From positions 248,001 to 312,000 of the forward strand of contig NZ_JBHRTF010000001.1 in NCBI RefSeq assembly GCF_042646205.1: a DNA stretch of 64,000 nucleotides, read 5' to 3'. The notes below the pieces were generated by a model. It saw nothing but the letters and a program-made list of their open reading frames with translations. It did not search any database and was not told the DNA's origin. The stretch's first letter is position 1, and every line of letters starts with the position of its first letter. This stretch comes from Cellvibrio fontiphilus_A. Lineage in GTDB: Bacteria > Pseudomonadota > Gammaproteobacteria > Pseudomonadales > Cellvibrionaceae. This document shows positions 50,576 to 59,629 of this stretch, piece by piece. Made by a program: the position numbers and the translations under genes.

Positions 50576-52798
50576 GTGAGAAAAGCCTATATCAATAAAT
50601 ATTGGGTACTCTGTTTTTTATTCCCGTTGATCTTTTCCTCTAGCGCGATTGCTGAGGATGGCTATGAAATGTGGCTGCGCTATCAGCCGGTTGCCAATCA
50701 ACAACAGCTCAAAAGCTACCGCGCGCAAATCAGCCAATTAGTGGTTGAAGGCGATTCTGCCACTATGCAAAAAGCGGCGGCGGAATTGCAGCGCGGCTTG
50801 GGTAGCCTGCTTGCCAAACCGCTTGCCTCTGTGATTGGCAGTGCGCCTGCCAGTAACAAACCGGTGAAACATGCGCTGCTTGTGGGAACCCCAAAAAACT
50901 CAACCATGATTGCTGCACTGGGAATGGAGCAGGAGTTATCGGCATTGGGTGACGAGGGGTACATCATTGCGAATAAAACCCTGAATAAACGCTTGGTGAT
51001 AGTGATTGCAGCCAACACCGATATAGGCGCGCTCTACGGCAGTTTTCACTTTTTGCGCCTGTTGCAAACAAACCATTCACTGCAAAACCTGGCGATAAAA
51101 TCCGCACCAAAATTGCAGCATCGTGTAGTAAATCATTGGGATAATTTAAATCGGGTAGTGGAGCGCGGTTATGCCGGTTTATCGCTCTGGGATTGGGGAA
51201 CTTTGCCGGATTACAAATCCCCGCGCTATGAAGATTACGCGCGTATCAATGCATCGCTGGGTATTAATGGCACGGTACTCAATAATGTGAACGCCGACCC
51301 CCGCGTGTTGAGCGATCAATTTTTAGAAAAAATTGCGGCACTGGCTGATGTGTTTCGCCCTTACGGCATCAAAGTGTATCTGTCGATTAATTACAATTCA
51401 CCGCGCGCCTTTGGCGATTTGGAAACGGCCGATCCGCTCGATCCCAAGGTGCAGCAGTGGTGGAAGGAGCGCACCAAAAAAGTCTACGACTACATCCCCG
51501 ATTTTGGCGGCTATTTAGTGAAAGCGAATTCCGAAGGCCAGCCCGGCCCGCAGGATTACAAGCGCGATCACGCCGATGGCGCCAATATGCTGGCCGAAGC
51601 CTTAAAGCCCTTTGGTGGCGTTGTATTTTGGCGCGCCTTTGTCTATAGCCCTGACATTGGCGACCGCTTTCGCGGTTCTTACGATGAGTTCAAACACCTG
51701 GATGGAAAATTTGCAGACAACGTGATTCTGCAAGTTAAAAATGGCCCCATCGATTTCCAGCCGCGCGAACCCTATTCCGCATTATTTTCCGGCATGGAAA
51801 AAACCAACATGATGATGGAGTTCCAGGTCACCCAGGAATATTTTGGTTTTGCTACCCACCTTGCCTACCAAGGCCCATTATTTGAAGAATCCCTGCGCAC
51901 CGATACCTTTGTAAAAGGCGAGGGTTCGACTATCGGCAATATTCTTGAAGGCAAGGTGTTTAACACCAAACACACGGGCATGGCGGCGGTTATCAACCCG
52001 GGTACCGATCGCAACTGGACAGGCCACCCCTTTGTGCAATCCAGTTGGTATGCCTTTGGCCGCATGGCATGGGATCACGAAATCAGCGCGGAGGCTGCTG
52101 CAGAAGAATGGTTGCGCATGACTTTTTCCAATGAAGAAAAATTCATCGAACCCATGAAAGCCCTAATGCTAATGTCGCGCGAAGCCGGCGTTAACTATCG
52201 CTCGCCACTGGGTTTGACGCACCTCTATTCGCAGGGCGATCACTACGGCCCCGCGCCCTGGACGGAAAATTCCGAGCGCCCGGATTGGACTGCTATTTAT
52301 TACCATCGCGCTTCCAAAACCGGTTTGGGTTTTGATCGCACCAAAACCGGCTCCAATGCCATCGCCCAGTACCCGGCGCCAGTCGCCCAGTTGTATGGCG
52401 ACCTGAATGCAGTGCCTGAGGAATTATTACTCTGGTTCCATCACGTCAGTTGGGATCACAAAATGAAATCCGGCCGCACACTCTGGGAGGAATTGGTACA
52501 CAAATATTACGAAGGGGTAGAGCAGGTGCGCGCTATGCAAACCACTTGGGACGCGCAAAAATCCTATGTGGATGCGGCGCGTTTTGAGCAAGTGAAAGCA
52601 CTGTTAAAAGTGCAGGAGCGCGATGCGATTATCTGGCGCGATTCCTGTGTGCTCTACTTCCAAACTTATTCCGGCCGGGCGATCCCTGCCGGTTATGAGC
52701 AGCCAAAACATAACCTGGACTATTACAAATTCCTGGCGCGCACCCGCTACGTGCCTGAGCCTTGGCACCCCGCCAGTTCGAGCCGTGTGCTGAAATAA
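50576..52798 (+). CDS. agu67A: GH67 alpha-glucuronidase
   Basis: A 740-residue enzyme that removes (4-O-methyl-)glucuronic acid from the non-reducing end of xylo-oligosaccharides. An N-terminal signal peptide ends near SSAIAEDG (about residue 26). Candidate catalytic residues are Glu320 (VKANSEGQPGP), Asp393 (GPIDFQPREP) and Glu421 (FQVTQEYFG); their spacing of 73 and 28 residues equals that of the catalytic set Glu292, Asp365, Glu393 known for Cellvibrio GlcA67A. It starts at GTG with AAGGGG upstream. Together with the CE2 and GH10 genes it forms a xylan side-chain module. Confidence 0.96.
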   Translation: MRKAYINKYWVLCFLFPLIFSSSAIAEDGYEMWLRYQPVANQQQLKSYRAQISQLVVEGDSATMQKAAAELQRGLGSLLAKPLASVIGSAPASNKPVKHALLVGTPKNSTMIAALGMEQELSALGDEGYIIANKTLNKRLVIVIAANTDIGALYGSFHFLRLLQTNHSLQNLAIKSAPKLQHRVVNHWDNLNRVVERGYAGLSLWDWGTLPDYKSPRYEDYARINASLGINGTVLNNVNADPRVLSDQFLEKIAALADVFRPYGIKVYLSINYNSPRAFGDLETADPLDPKVQQWWKERTKKVYDYIPDFGGYLVKANSEGQPGPQDYKRDHADGANMLAEALKPFGGVVFWRAFVYSPDIGDRFRGSYDEFKHLDGKFADNVILQVKNGPIDFQPREPYSALFSGMEKTNMMMEFQVTQEYFGFATHLAYQGPLFEESLRTDTFVKGEGSTIGNILEGKVFNTKHTGMAAVINPGTDRNWTGHPFVQSSWYAFGRMAWDHEISAEAAAEEWLRMTFSNEEKFIEPMKALMLMSREAGVNYRSPLGLTHLYSQGDHYGPAPWTENSERPDWTAIYYHRASKTGLGFDRTKTGSNAIAQYPAPVAQLYGDLNAVPEELLLWFHHVSWDHKMKSGRTLWEELVHKYYEGVEQVRAMQTTWDAQKSYVDAARFEQVKALLKVQERDAIIWRDSCVLYFQTYSGRAIPAGYEQPKHNLDYYKFLARTRYVPEPWHPASSSRVLK

Positions 52799-52944
52799 AA
52801 CCGCCCAATCCTATGCTCCCGGCGCTCGCCGGTGAGCATAGCCAGCGCTCCTCTCTCGCCTAAATCGCTCCTTGTATAGCTATCCCCTTTATAAATGATC
52901 ATTTTGTCAAGCTGCTTGCTGGGCTAGTGGTTTTTACCGATAAT

Positions 52945-52957
52945 GTTATATTATAAC
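52945..52957. promoter_or_regulatory. Zur box GTTATATTATAAC
   Basis: A perfect 6-1-6 inverted repeat that matches the gammaproteobacterial Zur consensus (GTTATAWTATAAC), 35 nt before the COG0523 gene. It implies derepression of that gene when zinc is scarce. Confidence 0.8.
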
Positions 52958-52992
52958 GTATCTGTTATGGCAAAAATTACACAGGCGACCCC

Positions 52993-54198
<1,206 letters not shown>

Positions 54199-54279
54199 GC
54201 TTATTGTGGTGACGTGTGATTTGATTGAACACAGGTAAAAAGCATTTTACCCATTGGGCCGATTAATAGTGCGTATAAC

Positions 54280-54348
54280 GTAGGTTGGGCAGCCATGCCC
54301 AACATCTTGGAATCAAACAATATTGTTGGGCATGGCTGCCCAACCTAC
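54280..54348. repeat. GTAG-type REP palindrome (25-bp perfect arms) overlapping the mesD stop
   Basis: Perfect inverted arms GTAGGTTGGGCAG-CCATGCCCAACA at 54280-54304 and 54324-54348 around a 19-nt loop, between convergent genes. The outer CTAC of the right arm supplies the TAG stop codon of mesD. It shares only its ends with the elements at 9386 and 17272. Confidence 0.9.
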
Positions 54349-55376
54349 AAACCTGTAAGTTCCTTGCGCACAATTTCCGCGCCTGCGTTTAAGGCTTTCA
54401 ATTTACCGAGAGCGACTTGGCGGGATAAAGGTGCCATGCCGCAGTTGGTGCAGGGGCAGAGTTTGTCGGCATCTACAAATTGCAATGCTTTGCGTAAAGT
54501 AGCAGCGACTTCTTCAGGCGTTTCGATGGTGTTGGTGGCCACGTCAATCGCACCGACCATGACTTTTTTGCCGCGAATCAGTTCCAGTAATTCCATTGGC
54601 ACGCGTGAGTTATGGCATTCCAGCGAGATAATATCGATGTTGGATTTTTGCAGTTTGGGAAAAATCTCTTCGTATTGCCGCCATTCAGAACCCAGCGTTT
54701 TTTTCCATTCGGTATTGGCTTTAATACCGTAGCCATAACAAATATGTACGGCGGTTTCGCATTTAAGCCCTTCGCGTGCTCTTTCTAGTGTGGCAATGCC
54801 CCAGTCATTTACCTCATCAAAAAACACATTAAAAGCCGGTTCATCAAACTGGATGATGTCTACACCTGCCGCCTCTAATTCTTTCGCTTCCTGGTTGAGA
54901 ATTTTGGCGAATTCCCAAGCCAGTTTTTCGCGGCTTTTATAGTGACCATCGTAAAGTGTATCAATCATGGTCATGGGGCCGGGCAGGGCCCATTTAATCG
55001 GTTGTGTGGTTTGCGCGCGCAGAAATTTTGCGTCATCAACAAACACCGGCTTCTGACGCGACACCTCGCCCACTACCGTGGGTACACTCGCATCATAGCG
55101 ATTGCGAATTCTCACCGTTTCGCGCTGCGCAAAATCAACGCCGCTCAGGTGCTCAATAAAGGTAGTCACAAAATGTTGGCGCGATTGCTCACCATCGCCA
55201 ACAATATCAATCCCCGCCTGTTGTTGTTCCTGCAATGACAAACGCAGCGCGTCTTGTTTACCTTCACGCAATTCATCACCTTGTAATTTCCAGGGCGACC
55301 AAAGTGTTTCAGGCTGTGCAAGCCAGGAAGGCTTGGGTAAGCTGCCAGCGGTGGATGTGGGCAATAATGTTTTCAT
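54345..55376 (-). CDS. mesD: Folate-independent methionine synthase, core MetE type (MesD-like)
   Basis: A 343-residue protein corresponding to the C-terminal catalytic half of MetE only. It opens STAGSLPKPSWLA and has candidate zinc ligands His211/Cys213 (VHICYGYG) and Cys307, Cys309, Cys312 (KLCPCTNCGM), plus DIIQFDEPAF for substrate binding. It lacks the N-terminal half needed for folate-dependent MetE. Such core proteins beside a DUF1852 gene are the MesD/MesX pair, which makes methionine by an oxygen-requiring, folate-independent route with an unknown methyl donor. The gene is downstream of mesX on the same strand. Confidence 0.9.
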   Translation of the reverse strand: MKTLLPTSTAGSLPKPSWLAQPETLWSPWKLQGDELREGKQDALRLSLQEQQQAGIDIVGDGEQSRQHFVTTFIEHLSGVDFAQRETVRIRNRYDASVPTVVGEVSRQKPVFVDDAKFLRAQTTQPIKWALPGPMTMIDTLYDGHYKSREKLAWEFAKILNQEAKELEAAGVDIIQFDEPAFNVFFDEVNDWGIATLERAREGLKCETAVHICYGYGIKANTEWKKTLGSEWRQYEEIFPKLQKSNIDIISLECHNSRVPMELLELIRGKKVMVGAIDVATNTIETPEEVAATLRKALQFVDADKLCPCTNCGMAPLSRQVALGKLKALNAGAEIVRKELTGL

Positions 55377-55433
55377 AGTGAATAATCTTTTCTATTTAAG
55401 AGTTATCGGGAAGCTCTGAAATATTCACTTCCC

Positions 55434-55459
55434 GTCATACCCGCGAAAGCGGGTATCCA
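55434..55459. repeat. Short REP palindrome (ATACCCGCGAAAGCGGGTAT) in the mesX-mesD gap
   Basis: An 8-bp stem ATACCCGC/GCGGGTAT with a GAAA tetraloop, preceded by GTC and followed by CCA. It belongs to the common GTCAT-x-CCCGCGAAAGCGGG type found in many bacterial genomes. Confidence 0.8.
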
Positions 55460-55481
55460 AAAAAATCAGCCGCTTGGCGAA

Positions 55482-56465
55482 TTAAAACGCGTAGTTGGCA
55501 GACCACTGCTCAAGAATGCGCTGGTAGGGTTTGATGAATTGTTTTTCAGCAAATTTTCCCTGCTCAATCGCCAACCGGCTGCGTTCCTCGCGGTCATACA
55601 CTACTTTGGTTAATGAATAATCCTGATTCTTTAAATTGGGTTTGTAATAGGCTCCCGCTACCGCATTGGCGTTATAAATTTCAGGGCGATAAATTTTTTG
55701 GAAAGTTTCCATAGTGCTAATGGTGCTGATCAACTCAAGGTTGGTGTAATCCACCAGCAAATCCCCAAAGAAATAAAACGCAAAAGGCGCGACGCTATTG
55801 GGCGGCATAAAATAGCGCACCGCCAAGCCCATCTTTTTAAAATACTGTTCAGTCAATGAGGATTCATTGGGCTGGTATTCAACGCCCAGTACCGGGTGCT
55901 GGTTTTCAGTGCGTTTGTAGGTTTTGTTATCGGAAACACTCAGGCAGATCACCGGCGGTTTATTAAAATGCGTTTTGTACGTTGTAGAGTTCACAAAGTG
56001 TTTGAATAACTTGCCGTGTAAATCGCCAAAATTATCGGGAATACTGAATGTGGTTTGGTTTTTGTTGTGCTCTAACAGCAGCACACTAAAGTCATAATCG
56101 CGCACATAAGAGGAAAAGTTATTTCCCACAATGCCTTCAATACGCCGGTTGTTGTAGTGATCCAGAATAGTGGTTTTTAAAATTTCAATCGCAGGGAAAG
56201 CGTCGCCTTTTCCGGTGCGCTCAAGGTCCATTTCCACTGAAATAATTTCCAACTCCAGCGAATAGCGATCCCCCTTGGGGTTATCCCAATGCGCCAAGGC
56301 ATTAAAGCGGTTATCAATCATCGTCAGCGCATTGCGTAAATTCTCTTGCCGGCTGGCACCCCTCGCCAAATTGGCAAAGTTAGTCGTGGCCCGCGTATTG
56401 TCCGCCGGATGATAGTTCTCATCGAAACCAATGCTTTTGATGCTAAAAGTAAAATCGTTGTTCAT
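55482..56465 (-). CDS. mesX: DUF1852 protein, MesX, partner of MesD
   Basis: A 327-residue soluble protein starting NNDFTFSIKSIGFDENYHPADNTRATTNFANLARGASRQENLRNAL, which is typical of DUF1852. The family is almost always found directly before a short MetE-like gene, as here. MesX is required for MesD function and is thought to be an oxygenase-type protein supplying the methyl donor; its chemistry is not established. A MetR-type site lies 115 nt upstream, consistent with control by homocysteine. Confidence 0.9.
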   Translation of the reverse strand: MNNDFTFSIKSIGFDENYHPADNTRATTNFANLARGASRQENLRNALTMIDNRFNALAHWDNPKGDRYSLELEIISVEMDLERTGKGDAFPAIEILKTTILDHYNNRRIEGIVGNNFSSYVRDYDFSVLLLEHNKNQTTFSIPDNFGDLHGKLFKHFVNSTTYKTHFNKPPVICLSVSDNKTYKRTENQHPVLGVEYQPNESSLTEQYFKKMGLAVRYFMPPNSVAPFAFYFFGDLLVDYTNLELISTISTMETFQKIYRPEIYNANAVAGAYYKPNLKNQDYSLTKVVYDREERSRLAIEQGKFAEKQFIKPYQRILEQWSANYAF

Positions 56466-56579
56466 GGCGATGTCGCAACCTGATTAAGAGGCAAGGGTGA
56501 TTTTGGCTCTGGTTAAGTACAGGTTGTCTTTATACTGGAATGGCTGCATGAACAAAAACGATAATAATTCATGAAAAGG

Positions 56580-56592
56580 TGAATATTATTCA
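56580..56592. promoter_or_regulatory. MetR-type site TGAATATTATTCA upstream of mesX
   Basis: An exact TGAA-N5-TTCA dyad, the MetR consensus, about 115 nt before the mesX start. On the minus strand a TATAAA with a TTTTGT 17 nt upstream lies between it and mesX. A second TTCATGAA is 9 nt away, which may form a second half-site set. Confidence 0.6.
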
Positions 56593-56644
56593 TGTTGGTG
56601 GTGGGGGTGGGCCTTTGAGGCGTATGTCGTCATATCTGGATACT

Positions 56645-56656
56645 GGTATGCATACC
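56645..56656. promoter_or_regulatory. Perfect palindrome GGTATGCATACC
   Basis: A 12-bp perfect dyad between the MetR-type site and the toxin-antitoxin operator. No known regulator match; it may serve the toxin-antitoxin promoter or be incidental. Confidence 0.3.
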
Positions 56657-56703
56657 CGGTGCCCCTTAATGCTTTTAACCGACCATACATCTGGTCTAAT
56701 GTC

Positions 56704-56741
56704 TTGATCTTCGCCTGTAGACCACTATACTGGTCTACAGG
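56704..56741 (+). promoter_or_regulatory. Promoter and operator of the VapBC-type pair
   Basis: A perfect palindrome CCTGTAGACCA-N6-TGGTCTACAGG (56714-56741) encloses a TATACT -10 hexamer (56726-56731). TTGATC at 56704-56709 is a -35 candidate with 16-nt spacing. A third half-site TGGTCTA lies at 56692-56698. This is the expected layout for autorepression by an antitoxin or toxin-antitoxin complex. Confidence 0.75.
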
Positions 56742-56759
56742 TCAACTGAGGGTGTGCCC

Positions 56760-56999
56760 ATGTTAGAAGAAATCGGCTCCTACGAAGCCAAAACCAAGCT
56801 TCCTGAAATCCTTCGCCGTGTAGAGGCGGGCGAAGCATTCACTATTACAAACCGTGGCAAACCTATTGCTGATGTTATACCGAGTCGCGCGAGCGATAGG
56901 CTCAAAACAGAAGCTGCTATAGCCACCATATTGAAAGCAAAAAAACACAAAATTAGCGATGTAGTATTAACTGAGCTCAAGGAATCGGGGCGTAAATGA
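56760..56999 (+). CDS. Phd/YefM-family antitoxin
   Basis: A 79-residue antitoxin. The N-terminal DNA-binding part EIGSYEAKTKLPEILRRVEAGEAFTITNRGKPIADVIP is the Phd/YefM fold; the C-terminal tail (RLKTEAAIATILKAKKHKISDVVLTEL) should wrap the toxin. GAGGG precedes the ATG; a GTG two codons upstream is an alternative. It overlaps the toxin gene by four bases. Confidence 0.92.
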   Translation: MLEEIGSYEAKTKLPEILRRVEAGEAFTITNRGKPIADVIPSRASDRLKTEAAIATILKAKKHKISDVVLTELKESGRK

Positions 57000-57424
57000 C
57001 AGCATTTGTTTTGGATAACTCAGTGGCGATGCGCTGGCATCTGGAAAGTGAAAAGCACGCAGATCAAGAATATGCAGAAGCGGTATTGCTCAGTCTTGCA
57101 GATGCTGATGCTTTTGTGCCTAACCTGTGGCATTTGGAAGCTACCAATGTGTTGTTGGGAGCTGAAAACCGTGGCGACACCACGCTAGGCGAAATCGAGC
57201 GTTTTATTGCCCAGTTAGAAAACCTTCCACTGCATATTGATCCACTCACTGCGCGCCAATCTTTTACAAGAACCATGTCTTTAGCGCGCGCCTACAAACT
57301 CAGTAGTTATGACGCCGCTTATCTTGAGCTTGCAATCCGTGAGGGCTTACCTTTGGCAACGCTCGACAAAGATCTTATTAAAGCTGCCAGGAAAGCGGAT
57401 ATTGAGATTTATTTAAAATCCTAG
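56996..57424 (+). CDS. PIN-domain ribonuclease toxin (VapC-like)
   Basis: A 142-residue PIN protein with the acidic metal-binding set Asp7 (FVLDNSVAMRW), Glu48 (WHLEATNVLL), Asp106 (SSYDAAYLELA) and Asp124 (ATLDKDLIKAA), all conserved. VapC toxins cleave specific tRNAs or rRNA sites. The pairing of a Phd-type antitoxin with a PIN toxin is common in chromosomal modules and may stabilise the accessory segment that follows. Confidence 0.92.
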   Translation: MTAFVLDNSVAMRWHLESEKHADQEYAEAVLLSLADADAFVPNLWHLEATNVLLGAENRGDTTLGEIERFIAQLENLPLHIDPLTARQSFTRTMSLARAYKLSSYDAAYLELAIREGLPLATLDKDLIKAARKADIEIYLKS

Positions 57425-57769
57425 GTGGATTTGCTGCGAGCGTCAGCGCATTGCCTTTGTAATAAGGTGTAATGGGTTTTTGTTGATTGGCATGGTAGAT
57501 AAACGCTTGTTATATCTATCTCAAAAGTTTAAAAACACGTAATCCATGCTTGCGAGCTGCAACGAATTTAAAGTAAAGGGGTGCCGATAGGTTGCGGCAG
57601 GTAGCGTAGATTGAGTTTATGAATTACAACAGATTGAAGGTCGTCAATGTGCCCAAAACAGTTATTGAATCTATATCAATATAAATTCGATTAAACCCGT
57701 CTATCATTTTTAAATAAGAAAGTTTCAATATATTGAAGAATCACGGATTTTTACTTGGAAATCGAGATC
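57425..57769. other. AT-rich gap between the toxin gene and the three-gene operon
   Basis: About 345 nt with no gene. The last 120 nt are strongly AT-rich and carry TATAAA-like hexamers and a perfect TTCAATATATTGAA dyad just before the next gene. Confidence 0.55.
57724..57737. promoter_or_regulatory. Perfect 14-bp palindrome TTCAATATATTGAA
   Basis: A perfect dyad 32 nt before the start of the first gene of the operon, at the expected position of an operator or transcription start. No regulator gene is in the operon. Confidence 0.45.
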
Positions 57770-58576
57770 ATGCCTAGTCCCATTAAACTCTCAGAGATTT
57801 ACGCCGCTATCAAAGATGAAATCGTAATTGACGGATGTAGCGACTATAAATTAATTGAAAAACTTGTTCTTGGTAAGTTTAATTTCAAATTAGTTAGCGA
57901 GCAGGTGTGGAGTTTATTGAATCACCATAAGAAACAAATGGTAAAGATAGATACAGTTGATGCTGATATGGTTGAAATAGTTATACTGGCAAACTCCGTA
58001 AAGCATGGACAGCATTGTGTGGCCGGTAAGTGTATGAGCACTGGCAGATGGATTAGGCCCGTATCTAATCCACAAGGTGCCGAGTTAAGTCATGAGCAAG
58101 CAAAATATCGAAATCCTTACGGCACTTATGGTGTAAAACCACTTCAAAAGATCCAAATGGGATTTTCCCGGCATGTTCCGCTTCCACATCAGCCGGAAAA
58201 TTATCTGATAGATGGAAATTTATGGCATCAAAACTTTTCTATAGGGTTAGGAGAGCTACCTCAATATCTTGACGAGCCTGTTGATATATGGGGACCAGAT
58301 AATAGGGTGCAACATGCTCTTATCACTTCTGGCATTTATAGTGTTTCCCAATCACTTTACCTCATTCAAGTAGAAAGGCTTAGGCTCTATAATAAAGATG
58401 GTGGTAAACGGAGAGCATCTTTTTCGTATAACAGTATCGCTTATGATCTGGCAGTGACCGACCCAAAATTTGACGAAATAGTAAAAGATAATCGCGAATT
58501 TAATCACATTCTTTGTGTAAGTCTTGGTGAAGAATACAACGGGTATTGTTACAAACTTGTAGCTACAATTTTCTGA
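57770..58576 (+). CDS. Dual-OB-like protein, first gene of an uncharacterised three-gene operon
   Basis: A 268-residue soluble protein. Residues about 65-110 (VEIVILANSVKHGQHCVAGKCMSTGRWIRPVS) match the pattern I associate with the 'dual OB' (DuOB) domain: LANS-x-K-x-G-x-CVAG ... G-x-W-x-RPVS. The rest is beta-rich (IQVERLRLYN, FILCVSLGEEY-like end). N-terminal 55 residues are helical. Function unknown; OB folds often bind nucleic acids or nucleotides. A TTG start five codons earlier is open. The base composition is lower in GC than the surroundings, which suggests transfer. Family name is from memory and unverified. Confidence 0.65.
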   Translation: MPSPIKLSEIYAAIKDEIVIDGCSDYKLIEKLVLGKFNFKLVSEQVWSLLNHHKKQMVKIDTVDADMVEIVILANSVKHGQHCVAGKCMSTGRWIRPVSNPQGAELSHEQAKYRNPYGTYGVKPLQKIQMGFSRHVPLPHQPENYLIDGNLWHQNFSIGLGELPQYLDEPVDIWGPDNRVQHALITSGIYSVSQSLYLIQVERLRLYNKDGGKRRASFSYNSIAYDLAVTDPKFDEIVKDNREFNHILCVSLGEEYNGYCYKLVATIF

Positions 58577-58583
58577 GGCTTTC

Positions 58584-59024
58584 ATGGATATTTACACTAT
58601 CGGTTTCACACAAAAAAATGCTGAAAATTTTTTTAAATTTTTGAAAACCTCTGGCGTTAAAAGGCTTATTGATGTTCGCCTAAATAATATATCTCAATTG
58701 GCAGGTTTTGCAAAAAAGGATGATCTAAAGTTCTTTTTGAAAGAGCTTTGTGCTGCGGAATATATTCATATGCCAGAATTTGCACCAACTAAAGATATTT
58801 TAGATTCGTATAAGAAAGGAGAGATTTCTTGGTATATTTATGAGGAAAAATTTATGAATCTTATGGCTCAAAGAAATGTTGAAAAATCAATTGTGCCAGA
58901 ATTGCTAGATCATGGTTGTTTGCTGTGTAGTGAGCATGAACCACATTTTTGCCATAGAAGATTAGTTGTCGAGTATCTTAATGAGCATTCAAATCTAAAT
59001 CTCAAAGTGAAGCATTTATACTGA
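58584..59024 (+). CDS. DUF488-family protein
   Basis: A 146-residue soluble protein. The N-terminal TIGFTQKNAENFFKFLKTSGVKRLIDVR and the C-terminal CSEHEPHFCHRRLVVEYL fit the DUF488 pattern (TIG-H/F-x-x ... LVDVR ... C-x-E-x(4)-CHR-x-L). Function unknown; the conserved Cys/Glu/Cys-His-Arg set suggests an enzyme. It is seven nt after the first gene and shares one base with the next start (TGATG), so the three are co-translated. Confidence 0.8.
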   Translation: MDIYTIGFTQKNAENFFKFLKTSGVKRLIDVRLNNISQLAGFAKKDDLKFFLKELCAAEYIHMPEFAPTKDILDSYKKGEISWYIYEEKFMNLMAQRNVEKSIVPELLDHGCLLCSEHEPHFCHRRLVVEYLNEHSNLNLKVKHLY

Positions 59025-59629
59025 TGGCTGATGTTCTGATTGTTTATCCAAAGGTTTTTAACTGCTACTCGAAGTTTTCCAGAAAAGTAAGGAAAATAAT
59101 TTCGAGCTTGGGAGATGTGTCTCTAATATATTCACATGATCATAATGAATTCATTCGACGATTTTGTGATGAGAAGCCTAGCGAATTGCAAGGAAAACAA
59201 CTGATTAATTGGAGCGTTGATGATATAACTCATGCAATTATATTTGATGATGGGGAAGAGTTTCCAGAAGAAACTAATAGCTTGCGATCTAGCGGATTAC
59301 CCCTGAGGGTCGTTTATATTCCTATAACGCGGGTCGTAAATATAAAAATAGATACTGAATACCAGAAAGATAAGAGTACGCATAGTTATGAGTATATTGG
59401 TCGTGGATCTTACTGGGGAAATCCTTATTCCATGTATGAAGAAGGTGATGATCGGGAAGAGGTTATTCGAAAGTTTAAATATGACTTTGATTATGAAAAG
59501 TTTCCAAATAAAGAAAAGTCGGAAGTGTATAAGTTGGCGGGAAAACGATTGGGATGCTTTTGTAAACCGAAAGCGTGTCATGGTGATATTCTTGCAGATT
59601 TTTTGAATTCTTGGGATGATGGAAACTAA
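59024..59629 (+). CDS. DUF4326-like protein with an uncharacterised N-terminal domain
   Basis: A 201-residue protein in two parts. Residues 1-105 (MADVLIVYPKVFNCYSKFSRKVRKII ...) look like a Rossmann-type alpha/beta domain that I do not recognise. Residues about 115-200 fit DUF4326: YIGRGSYWGNPY ... LAGKRLGCFCKPKACHGDILADFL, with a C-x-C-x(4)-CHGD motif. The CH motif resembles that of the preceding DUF488 protein (CHR), which hints at related chemistry. Last gene of the AT-rich operon. Confidence 0.7.
   Translation: MADVLIVYPKVFNCYSKFSRKVRKIISSLGDVSLIYSHDHNEFIRRFCDEKPSELQGKQLINWSVDDITHAIIFDDGEEFPEETNSLRSSGLPLRVVYIPITRVVNIKIDTEYQKDKSTHSYEYIGRGSYWGNPYSMYEEGDDREEVIRKFKYDFDYEKFPNKEKSEVYKLAGKRLGCFCKPKACHGDILADFLNSWDDGN

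Noticed and set aside
54205..54230. CRP-like site TGTGATTTGATTGAACACA
   Set aside because: The spacing between TGTGA and the right half is wrong, and it lies downstream of two convergent genes.
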